Part shown: positions 34,128 through 43,395 of the stretch, in pieces | How positions within the stretch are numbered: position 1 is the first letter of the stretch | Layout of the letters: each line of letters opens with the position of its first letter | Assembly: GCF_001642475.1 (NCBI RefSeq) | Contig: NW_019174106.1 | Location: 1-45,840 of the forward strand | Origin: Fonsecaea monophora | Lineage: Eukaryota > Ascomycota > Eurotiomycetes > Chaetothyriales > Herpotrichiellaceae | Reading direction: 5' to 3' | DNA: 45,840 bases | The notes under the pieces: generated by a model | Told to the model about the DNA's origin: nothing | Seen by the model: only the letters and a program-made list of their open reading frames with translations | Databases searched by the model: none | Program-made: the position numbers and the translations under genes

Positions 34128-35066
34128 TCAATCCCCCGCACAAAACTCCCGCAGCCACGTCCTGGCGGGGACATCGACGGTGCCGTGGAACAGCTCCGAG
34201 GGCAGCTCAAAGGGTTCTTCTTGCTGCTGTGACTCTGTCGTCCCTGGAGACGGGCGCTTGTACGGGTGCTGGTGCCGGGAAAGGATCGGCGAGGACGCGC
34301 TGGTGTGCACGGTGAAAGGGCTGGATTCGTCGGCGCCGCCGAAAAATCGCGTGACTTCCGAGGGGTCGAGGTGGTCGAGCTCAAAGATGCGGCCTTGCTC
34401 TCGGCGAGGAAGGTCTGGTGTTGTCCCAACCACGGGGGGGTCGTTGCTGTAGAGTTCGGGAGGCACGTCGATATTTTCGGAACTCGAGTCGGCGAACGCG
34501 GGGAGATTCGTCTGCTTCTGCTCTGGAAAGGCAAGCAGGGTTGAGGGGCTGAGGAGGTCATCGTGGGCGGTGTCGCTTTGCTGGGTTGCGGGTACTGATG
34601 TCGTACTGGCGCTGGTCTGGGTCTGGGCCTGGGTCTGGCTGGTATCGTCGAGAGAGATGGGCTCGTGTCTCGACCCGGATCGTTCCTCATGTGTCGGTCT
34701 CTTCGAAGAGGGAGTGCGTGGTACGGGCGGCTTCGCATGAGACGAGATATGGCGCAGGAGAGTATCCCTTTTTTAGGGCAGAGAAGACACAAGAGTCAGC
34801 TCTTTTCTTGCAAGTTCCACACCATCCCATATCACGGAGCGCACCGACTCCCGGATTCTGCTACACGCTACCAAAAAACCAAAAAAAAAAAAAAAAAAAA
34901 AAAAGAAAGGACCGTAACGACTCTTTCTTACTTACTGTCTTGTAAACGACCTCAAACACAACGGACATGTGAACGGTCGATCGGGGTAGTGGCTCCTCTT
35001 GTGCCGGGTCAAGTGCTCGTTCCTCTTAAAGGGCTTTGAGCAGATTTGACAGCGGTAGACTGCCAT
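34128..35066 (-). CDS. Short C2H2 zinc-finger protein (two fingers)
   Basis: Two exons (35066-34936, 34767-34128) with a 168-bp intron at 34768-34935 code 256 residues. The two classical fingers are tandem at the N-terminus: C6-C9-H22-H26 and C34-C37-H50-H54. The intron splits the second finger just before its DTLLRH segment, and only the spliced product has the complete finger, which supports the model. The rest is a Ser/Thr/Pro/Gln-rich tail. Fungal proteins that start like this usually continue with a large Fungal_trans domain of several hundred residues, so this one looks cut short. A TGCTAAC branch-point-like motif and an ATATAG acceptor lie just beyond the stop (about 34081-34110, minus strand). 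Confidence 0.82.
34881..34904. repeat. Poly-A tract (24 bp) inside the zinc-finger gene intron
   Basis: Twenty-four consecutive A on the plus strand, i.e. a T24 tract in the transcript, lies within the predicted intron and could serve as an extended pyrimidine tract. Confidence 0.95.
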
Positions 35067-35563
35067 CTCAATCTAATCTCCTCTATCTAATCTGGTCTGG
35101 TCTGATTTTTATCTGAGAGACTTGTGTCTTTATGGCTATCGAGCGATAGACAGATGTGGTTTCGTATAATGGATATTGGATAGTGGACGAGGACTACTTG
35201 AGGCAGGAGGGTGGCAGTAGCAGTCGCGGGTACTCATGGCACTGTATGTATCGACAGGGGTGTTTTAATTTGAATTGAATGCCTTGCTAGTGGTGGTCGT
35301 TAAAGAAGTGCGGGGGGAGATCAAATGCGGGATGCTGGACTTGCCTGGCTGCGGATTGGCTCTTGGGCGAAGCGAGGCGGCGAGGCGGGAATCGTCGGAT
35401 GCGTTCAGATAAGGAGCATTTCCGAGTCCCAAGTTCTAATTTTACGAACTAATTCTCTCCATCTAGTTCCTAGGAGGTACTCCGCAAACGGCGTGCTGAA
35501 TCCGAAGATCGGCGACCGAGGCTCGTACAGAGACTTGCTAACCAACCTTTGCTTCGTACGTCT
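35067..35563. promoter_or_regulatory. Promoter region of the C2H2 gene
   Basis: 497 bp between two minus-strand genes. It should carry the zinc-finger gene promoter and the 3' UTR of the MFS gene. A TAATCT/TCTGGTCTGG-like short repeat lies near 35070-35110. No gene is visible. Confidence 0.4.
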
Positions 35564-37012
35564 TCACAGCTTCCACCTCGTCCCTCCTGGTCGCAAATTG
35601 CTGACCGCGGCCTCCAGCCTGACCCAGAACACGGCAATGGTGGCAGTCGCTAACAATACCCCCACCAATATGGTGGTGTTCTGATACGGCGCGGGCCCTT
35701 TTTCGTGAGTTGCGCCCCGAATAAGTGCACCGGCGACAGGGGTGCCGATCATGGTGGCCAGTCCTCGCACCATGTAGAGAAAGCCATTCACCGAGGCGAA
35801 ATGTTGGACTCCAAAAAGCTCGACGAGAGAGGTGGGGAAGAGTGAGACGTATGCAGACGCGAAAACGCCGTAGAGCACCGTGAAGGAGATGAACAAGTTG
35901 CGGCTGTCGGATTGGCTCGAGGAGAGAGACGAGGGAATCCACAGACCCAGAGCAGCAATCGCCGAAATGGCCGTCGTCAGAAACAATGCGTTGAGCCGGC
36001 CGATCCTGTCTGCGGCGTGTCCGATGATGATCTTTCCCACCGCGTTGGCAGCGTTGGACAAGGCGATGAAGTTCGACGCCGTGGCGGACGAGTAGCCCAG
36101 TGTTCTCGCGTACGAGGCAAAGAAAAACACCGGCGTGTAGTACGCCGCAGATTGTAGTGCAGCACCCAACCCTTGCGCGAGAAACGTGCGTGACCGAGCA
36201 ATGCGATAGTCCACCAAAGGGATCCTGAACAGTCCAACGATACCTGACGAACGTCGAGCTTCTGCTCTGAACCGTTGCGCTGCCGCAGCGTCCCACCGCA
36301 TGACAGGAGCGGCGGCACTGACGAGGACAAAGGCAACGGCCGCCGATATTCGTAGAGAGTTGCGGAAGCCCGTTCTGACAATCAAGCCGTGCAAGACGGG
36401 AGCCCAGACGACGCCTCCAATGCCAGTCCCCGAGAGGATGATACCCATGGCGAGGCCGCGACGGGCGGTGAACCAGGTCGGAGCCACCGTCACGGCGGGC
36501 ATATACGTCAGACAGGTCCCTATGCCGCAGAGAAAGCCCTGCGTGAGCTGAACCTCCCACATGCGTCGACTGAACGAGGCCAAAAGCAATGCGAGAGAAA
36601 ACACCACCCCTCCGGCGCCGATGACGAACTGCGGAGGGAATTGCTTGGTCCAGGCTGTCGCGTAGGGGGCACCAATTGTCATGAGGGAAATGGCGAGTGT
36701 GCCGATCAGGTCAATCATGGCAGGGGACGAGCCGTAGAATGGAGATGAAGGGTCGTGAGAGAGCCCTTGGTAGACATCTTGGTAGACGCCAAAGGAGAAG
36801 CCGATGCCGCACACCGTGAAAATGAGTGTAGTAGAGGCGACGACTATCAGAACATGTTGTCTGGGTTAAGAAGATCAGCTCTGACTCTCCCATGAATTGG
36901 ATTCTGAACAATGGACGACCTACAGCTTTGAAGGCTGAACTGGTTGCGGCTCCGGTTGTAGAGGAGGAGGATTCTGGAGTTCTATTCCAACCTCGAGATT
37001 CGGGCTGGTCAT
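35564..37012 (-). CDS. Monocarboxylate-transporter-like MFS permease
   Basis: Two exons (37012-36924, 36860-35564) with a 63-bp intron code 461 residues. The first exon supplies a Pro/Gln-rich cytosolic N-terminus (MTSPNLEVG). Splicing restores helix 1. Family signs are FGVYQDVYQ after helix 1, the GFLCGIGTCLTYMPAV segment, WFTARRGLAMGIILSGTGIGG at helices 4-5 and GFRNSLRI. These match fungal SLC16/Mch-type permeases. The DGGYGW-type helix 1 signature common in this family is not seen, so lactate or pyruvate transport is not assured. It is probably in the plasma membrane and proton coupled. It is head to head with the dehydrogenase gene (706 bp between starts), so both probably answer to the same promoter region. 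Confidence 0.88.
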
Positions 37013-37718
37013 TGTGCTGCTCTCAAATATGGCTCTGTGGAAATCTTGTTGGAAGAACTGGTGAAGAGGAGAGGATGGACTTGAAATATGTTTGGCTCCA
37101 TACTGGGGTAGGGCGCCCACTTATACGATTGTCTCCAACTACTCGTTAAGCCAAAATAGGGGGACCACCTACATGTCTTTCATAGGGCGTAACCAGGTTA
37201 GTCTAAAGCCTTGACAGCCTCATATTGCTCGTCAACTTTAGATAAGGAGCAAACACCACACTGATGTACGTCGTATGGCCAAGGTATGACGAGGCTGGAC
37301 TGGCGAGGCTGCGGTGCCAAGGAGGCTTTTCCCTTTCCGCAGGGACGTAATGAGTGACTCTCCCGCGTCTCTATCAATATCAGCTTCAACCGCCCTTTTG
37401 TTTCCGGCGGCGAGTCTGAAGCACCTCGCTCGCTCTATAGAATTCTTACAACGGCCGCCATAAAACCTCACCGGAGCGCAGAATTCTCCGACGCCCATGT
37501 CCAACATGTGACAAGTCGGACATCCCTTGGCCCGCCCGCCATGCCCGCCAATGCACCCAACCTCACGCCACCAACACACCACTTTTTTCTAATGCATACT
37601 TGTAATGCAAGCAACTGCCTTTTGCGAGATTCTATAAAACCAACCTGGGCCGACCTCTGTTAGACATGACGATGGTATCGAAACCTTGTTGAAAGGATAC
37701 ATTTGCCAACACTACAAC
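37013..37718. promoter_or_regulatory. Divergent promoter (monocarboxylate permease / LDH-family gene)
   Basis: 706 bp between start codons. A TATAAA box lies at 37633-37638, 81 bp before the dehydrogenase ATG. A CTGGGG motif at about 37103 fits the CreA consensus SYGGRG. Several CCG triplets occur near 37440-37490. These suggest, but do not prove, carbon-source control. Confidence 0.5.
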
Positions 37719-38778
37719 ATGACTGCTCGCATTGCCATCGTTGGAGCCGGAGAGGTCGGCGCTGCTACAGCGTTTGCCCTCCTCCGAGGCTCTCTCTACA
37801 GCGAGCTGCTGCTGGTCGACGTGAAGCCGGAAAAGCGAGACGGTCAGGTACGTGACCTGTCGGACGCGTGCTACGCCGAGGACAGCACCACACGAGTTCG
37901 AGCGGGGACTCTCAAGGAGGCGGGCGAATGTGACATTGTGGTCGTCACTGCCGGGTCGAAGAGGTCGAGAGGTATGTTGCCCCTGTTTCGGTTATGGCTG
38001 TGGAGCGGAACAAAGATTGACTGACGGACTTTGTGCGCAAACCAGGCGAGACGTCGCTTCAGCGGATAGAGAGAAACACGGCCATTCTCGAGAGGATCAT
38101 CGACTCGTTAAGACCGATCCGCTCCGACCTCATCCTCCTCGTCGTGTCGCACCCCGTGGACGTGCTCACGACGCTGGCCCTGAAACTGTCGGGCCTCCCA
38201 CCATCGCAAGTGATAGGCTCAGGAACCTTTGTAGACACGGTTCGACTTCGGCGAATGCTGGCCGATAAGTTCGAGGTCCGTCCCTCTTCCCTTCGTTTCG
38301 TCCTCTCACGACAAGTTCTAACCCACTCTGACTGAACATACAGATTGCACCTGGTCCGATCAACGCCTACGTTCTCGGCGAGCACGGCGACTCGCAATTC
38401 GTGGCGTGGTCGCACGCCTCGATCGACGGGGTGCCCATCGCCGAAGCACTTCCCCCTCAGGCCTTTGACAGGGAGGAACTCGCCGACGAATGCAAGCGCG
38501 AGGGTCAACGCATCGTCGACACAAAGGGCGTCATCGCCTTTGGCATCGCCTCGGTCGTCTCCAGCCTGTGCTCGTCCATCATCTTTGACCGCCGCGACGT
38601 CCGCGCCGTCAGCCACTTTCAGCCCGACCTGGGCTGCTGCGTGAGCTTGCCCGTCGTCCTGGGGAGGCACGGCGTCGTCAAGCCGCTCCCGCTGGTCCTG
38701 TCCGCAGAGGAGAAGGCCAAGTTGGCCGAGTCCGGCAAGATCGTGCGGGAGGCGACCCAGAAGTTATTGGCTCCGTAA
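37719..38778 (+). CDS. L-lactate dehydrogenase family protein with altered active-site loop
   Basis: Three exons (37719-37971, 38046-38275, 38344-38778) with introns of 74 and 68 bp code 305 residues, a little shorter than usual for the LDH/MDH family. The N-terminus has the NAD-binding fingerprint IVGAGEVG and an acidic residue at the end of strand 2 (LLLVD), which favours NAD. Retained catalytic residues are Asp148, Arg151 (FVDTVRLR) and His175 (GEHGDS). Three positions differ from textbook LDH: the Gln102 equivalent is Arg82, the Arg109 equivalent is Ser88 (TAGSKRSRGETS) and the Thr246 equivalent is Ile225 (KGVIAFG). Arg at position 102 is the malate dehydrogenase choice. The enzyme may prefer another 2-hydroxy acid or be weak. 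The neighbouring permease and PEP synthase point to lactate or pyruvate use. Confidence 0.88.
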
Positions 38779-39529
38779 TCTCAAGGAGAAAAGGGATCTG
38801 TCACGAGAAAAGAAACGGCGTTGAGAAAGTATTTTGTTGGACCGGTTCGGGTGGTTCAGGTCTGAGAGGGTTGAGTTTATGTTTGTGGGATTGTGGGAGT
38901 AGGAGTGGGAGTGATCTGGCCATTTGGGCCCCCTAAAGAATTGTATTCGCGGAGGGGGAGAGACAAAGAGGATCATGACTTACCTGCTTACGTGTACAAG
39001 TACGTCTACTTCTACGTCTGCTTGTTGGGTCTACAAAAAGGGTAAAAGGGCACGCGGTGATGGGTGACCAAAAGGGATGGGTTGAATAGGTTGGAAGTTC
39101 AAGCGATAAAGTACAAATCTAACACTGACTCTGACTCTGACAAAACGGCCTTTTCTCTCTCACTCTCCTCTCCCTCCCTTATTACTTACACACTTCTGCA
39201 TTTACTTCAGCGACGAAATTAAGATAAAACATTTTCTTTATTTTTGTCGTCCAATCTCAGACAGCACATTCAGTTTCTCTTCTACCCGCTCCTTCAACCA
39301 CATTTCGGATCCGTCATTGAATTTGATCGAACTCTTTCTTTTTTACTTTTCAGAAGCCCTTCCTCTTCCTTTTACTACAACGACAAAGTCCTGAGGAGGG
39401 CAAACATGCAAGTACATGGTATGATTACACACAAGTAGGTCATAAAAACCCAAGTCCCAAGACAAAGGCGCATCAAAAGAGATCAACAATACCCAGATTT
39501 ACAATCCCTATTTCTCCCCCTCCGTGAAA
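38779..39529. other. Convergent intergenic region (LDH-family gene / PEP synthase)
   Basis: 751 bp holding two 3' UTRs. It contains pyrimidine-rich stretches near 39150-39180 and 39270-39370. Nothing gene-like is seen. Confidence 0.45.
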
Positions 39530-41941
39530 TCACGCACTCACACCATTCGTTTTTGCCTCTCCCGCCGCCGCGGCGGCCTTTTCACTCGCAATGACGTGCT
39601 TCTTGACCTCGAGGAAACTGTCCGGGCTGACGGAGACGGAACTGATGCCACACCTCACGAGAAAAGCGGCGAACTCGGGGTGGTTGCTGGGGGCCTGGCC
39701 GCAGAGGCCGATCTTGCGGCCCGCGCGGCGGGCGACGGCGATGACGCGCTCAATCATCCACTTGACGGCGGCGTCCTGCTCGTCGAACAGGTCGGCCAGC
39801 TCGGCCGAGTCGCGGTCCACGCCCAGCGTGAGCTGCGTCAGGTCGTTGGACCCGATCGAGAAGCCGTCAAACTGGCGCGTAAACTCCTCGGCCAGGATCA
39901 CATTCGACGGTATCTCGCACATGACGTACACTTGCAGGCCGTTCTCGCCGCGCCGCAGCCCGTTGGCCGCCATGACCTCCATCACCTTGGCCGCTTCGTT
40001 GACCGTCCGACAAAAGGGGATCATGACAACTGCGTTCGTGAAGCCCATGTCCTCGCGGAGTCGCTTGATCGCTCTGCATTCCAGCGCGAAGCCTTCACGG
40101 TACCGAGGTGAATAGTACCGCGACGCTCCGCGGAACCCCAGCATCGGGTTCTCCTCCTTGGGCTCAAAGTCCTTGCCGCCGATCAGGTTGGCGTACTCGT
40201 TGGTCTTGAAGTCGCTCATCCGGATGATGGCTGGCTTGGGGTACACGGCCGCGCACAAGCAGGCAAGTCCACGCGAGAGCTTGTCGACAAAGTAGTCCGG
40301 CTTGTCCTTGTACCCGGCTGTTAACCTAGTAATTTCTGCCTGGGCCTTTTCATCCTTCAACTTGTCGAAATGGACCAGTGCCATTGGGTGGACTGAAATG
40401 CTGCTAACGACAAACTCCATCCGTGCCAGTCCGATCCCGTCGGCGGGCAGACGCCACCAGCGATAGGCCGAGGCGGGATTGGCAAGATTGAGCATGACAC
40501 TGGTCCGTGTAGCTGGCAGGCCCGTCACGTCGACCTCCGTGGTGGTGATGTCGGAGATGCCCTCGTAGACAAACGCGGTGTCCCCCTCGGCACAGGACAC
40601 GGTAACATCTTGTCCCGTGTGCAGGATGTATGTGGCATTCCCCGTACCGACGACGGCAGGAACACCCAGTTCACGACTGACAATTGCTGCGTGCGACGTT
40701 CGTCCGCCGTGGTCGGTGATGATGGCTGCGGCTCGTTTCATGATGGGCACCCAGTCCGGATCAGTCGTTTCTGTCACCAAAATCGACCCGTCGACAAATT
40801 TGCCGATATCTTTGGCGCTCTCGATGAGACACAGACGGCCTGACACGGCAGCCTCGCCGACAGAGAGACCGGTAGATAAAACCCGGCCCTTTTTGCCAAT
40901 CTTGTAGGTTTTGAACACCCCGGCTTCACGACGTGCTTGCACAGTCTCTGGCCGCGCCTGTACAATGAACATCTCTCCCGTGATGCCGTCCTTGGCCCAC
41001 TCTATGTCCATGGGGCATTTATAGTGGTTCTCGATAATGCACGCCCAGCGTGCCAGGTTCAGGATTTCCGCGTCGTTGAGCACGAAACTGTTCCTCTCTG
41101 CCTTTGAGGTGGGCACATTGCGAGTTGGCATATGCTCATTTCCATAGACCATCTTCATGGCCTTTTCGCCCCGTTTCTTCTCAATAATCGGGACCAGGTC
41201 GGGATTGGTGAGGAGTGGTTTGAAGACTTGGTACTCGTCGGGATTGACGGTGCCCTGGACGACATTCTCGCCGAGACCCCAGGCTGCGTTGATAAGCACA
41301 ACCTTGTTAAAGCCGCTTTCGGTGTCGAGAGTGAACATGACGCCAGAGCCAGCAGCATCCGAGCGGACCATGCGCTGCACGCCGATAGAGAGAGCGACTT
41401 TTAGGTGATCGAAATGGGCAGTCTGACGGTAACTGATAGCCCGGTCTGTGAAGAGCGAAGCGTAGCAACGTCGACAGGCGTTGAGCAGCGCAGTTTGACC
41501 CGAGATGTTCAGAAACGTTTCTTGCTGACCCGCAAAACTGGCGTCGGGCAAGTCTTCGGCCGTGGCACTGGAACGCACAGCAACGGACAGATTCTTGATG
41601 CCTGCCTGCGTCGAAAGCTCCTGGTAGGCTTTTGTGATGGCGGTCGACACATCGGCCGGCCAGTCACCACGCAGAAACAGATTCCGCACGGCCTGACCAG
41701 TCTCCGCGAGAGTTGTTTTGCCAGATTGCCACTCCCCAATCAGCTTGGTCATCTTCCCTCTGATATCGTTCGCGTCGACATAACGCCAATATGCGTCGGC
41801 GGTCGTTGCAAAGCCAGGCGGGACCACAATGCCCTCTGCTTTGAGGCCACCGATCATCTCGCCCAAGGAGGCATTCTTGCCCCCGACGGACGCGACATCT
41901 CCTCGGACCACATTCTCAAAGTTGCGTACCAAGACCGGCAT
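39530..41941 (-). CDS. ppsA: Phosphoenolpyruvate synthase, bacterial type
   Basis: The product has 803 residues in one exon of 2.4 kb, close to the 792 residues of E. coli PpsA. Domains in order are: an ATP-grasp-like nucleotide-binding domain (about 1-350, with GGKNASLGEM and AVRSSATAEDLPDASFAGQQ); the swivelling phosphohistidine domain (about 375-470) with catalytic His417 in GGRTSHA; and the PEP/pyruvate TIM barrel (about 480-790) with GSNDLTQL and catalytic Cys747 in LCGQAPS. Every landmark is intact. The enzyme converts pyruvate, ATP and water to PEP, AMP and phosphate, bypassing pyruvate carboxylase and PEP carboxykinase. It is standard in bacteria and archaea and patchy in fungi. The long intronless frame, while most neighbours are spliced, supports an origin by transfer from bacteria, followed by adaptation. 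Confidence 0.95.
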   Translation of the reverse strand: MPVLVRNFENVVRGDVASVGGKNASLGEMIGGLKAEGIVVPPGFATTADAYWRYVDANDIRGKMTKLIGEWQSGKTTLAETGQAVRNLFLRGDWPADVSTAITKAYQELSTQAGIKNLSVAVRSSATAEDLPDASFAGQQETFLNISGQTALLNACRRCYASLFTDRAISYRQTAHFDHLKVALSIGVQRMVRSDAAGSGVMFTLDTESGFNKVVLINAAWGLGENVVQGTVNPDEYQVFKPLLTNPDLVPIIEKKRGEKAMKMVYGNEHMPTRNVPTSKAERNSFVLNDAEILNLARWACIIENHYKCPMDIEWAKDGITGEMFIVQARPETVQARREAGVFKTYKIGKKGRVLSTGLSVGEAAVSGRLCLIESAKDIGKFVDGSILVTETTDPDWVPIMKRAAAIITDHGGRTSHAAIVSRELGVPAVVGTGNATYILHTGQDVTVSCAEGDTAFVYEGISDITTTEVDVTGLPATRTSVMLNLANPASAYRWWRLPADGIGLARMEFVVSSISVHPMALVHFDKLKDEKAQAEITRLTAGYKDKPDYFVDKLSRGLACLCAAVYPKPAIIRMSDFKTNEYANLIGGKDFEPKEENPMLGFRGASRYYSPRYREGFALECRAIKRLREDMGFTNAVVMIPFCRTVNEAAKVMEVMAANGLRRGENGLQVYVMCEIPSNVILAEEFTRQFDGFSIGSNDLTQLTLGVDRDSAELADLFDEQDAAVKWMIERVIAVARRAGRKIGLCGQAPSNHPEFAAFLVRCGISSVSVSPDSFLEVKKHVIASEKAAAAAGEAKTNGVSA

Positions 41942-43395
41942 GATCTATTTTCTGTATGCTCCTTTTTCAGATGAGGAAGACTGTTTGGTTGATGGTATTT
42001 TTGACGTATATCTAAGGTAAAAGATATTTAGAGATGCATGCTCTACAAGTATTATCGATGGAACTCACTCGCCGGGAGCGTGTAGCACTGACACACCATT
42101 AAATGAGACTTGTCCAGAGGTCAAGTAAGGTCATGAGATGTGTTTCGGCGCCGGGGACATGTACCTAACCTGTTACCGTGTACCGAAGTACAATTACAAG
42201 TGCTTGTACAAGCACTGCCATGCTCGGAGGGTCGAATGCTGGCCCCAGAGTCTTGTGTGTTGGTGCACCTTTGTCCGCGCGCGTGCACGCACTCCTCTCG
42301 AGACTATTCGAACCAATCTTGACAAAGCCGCCGCCCGCCATCTTGCGGAGGGGACGGTACCTGGGGTCCCGAAACAGGTGACAATGGATCAAGTCCATCA
42401 TGAGAGGTCAGAATGATCTTGGTATGACATTCCCGAGCATATCCGTGCAAATAAATTGGCAGCGAGGTTTTGCTGCAAGAATCACCTGATTGACGAAGCC
42501 TTTTTTTTTCTGCCAGGGCCGGCTTCGTTCTTATAACGTAATTAGTTTAACGGGAGAAGATGCTGTGGATTTGTAGTCGATAGGGAAATGGCCAGAGGAC
42601 GGAGAGGGCGCGTGGTGTCTGCGGTGCGAAGTGAGAAATGACAAGTGAGAATTTACAGAGTATTGAGTAGAAGTAGATGGATTCGAGGTCACACCAAGGC
42701 CCACCCAGAACACGCACACTGTACCTCGTACAACATAACACATATTTGTGACCTACATAGTGCAGTTCCCAGGTCTCCTTCTGTATACTTTGTACTTGTT
42801 CATGCACTTAACTTGTAAATTGGTGTGGTCTTGATCCTTTCTCTTGGTCTGTTTTGGAGTCTGTTTCTGCGCTCTGAGAGACCACCTCATTCTCCTTACT
42901 TGTACAACCTCATATCTCCCTCCGAAGCCTAGCCTCTTCATTCCCTCCTCTCAAGCTATACACGCACAACGGTTCGAGAATACCTTCAAGAGCAAGACTT
43001 GAGCACGGTAGCTTCCCCCACAGATGGCCGGCTGCGCCCCAGCAAACACTTCATTCAGCGTAAGAGCAGCCGAAAATGATGTGCCCTGGGCTGGACTCTT
43101 GTAAGCGGAGGAGGACATCAACAAGTATAAGCAGGCACATATTGCAATACTCAGAGTTGGCATCTAGGAGGTGCGTTGTCATAATCATCCATACAGTCTG
43201 ATCTTGTTGCCTCGACTATCACAGTGATGAGTGTAAAGAGTAAAAGTCATCGATTCATAGCCAGCCCATCCAACGCCCGTGTGAGGCTTTCGTCAAAGCC
43301 ATATTTGAACCTTTCCTTTTTTCATCAATATCTGAACAGAACCTGACATCTTCCGCCACTTCTGGTATGATCACATCATCAATAACCCACTAAAT
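41942..43395. promoter_or_regulatory. Promoter region of the PEP synthase gene and pacC 3' region
   Basis: 1.45 kb between two minus-strand genes. It contains the 18-bp palindrome listed separately. A minus-strand 70-residue frame at 42951-43163 starts with a signal-peptide-like hydrophobic stretch and holds several Cys, but has no support beyond that. The rest appears non-coding. Confidence 0.45.
42199..42216. promoter_or_regulatory. 18-bp perfect palindrome upstream of the PEP synthase gene
   Basis: AGTGCTTGT is followed directly by its reverse complement ACAAGCACT, with no spacer. It lies about 260 bp upstream of the PEP synthase start codon. Such symmetry is expected for a homodimeric regulator site. 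No known factor is recognised. Confidence 0.55.
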
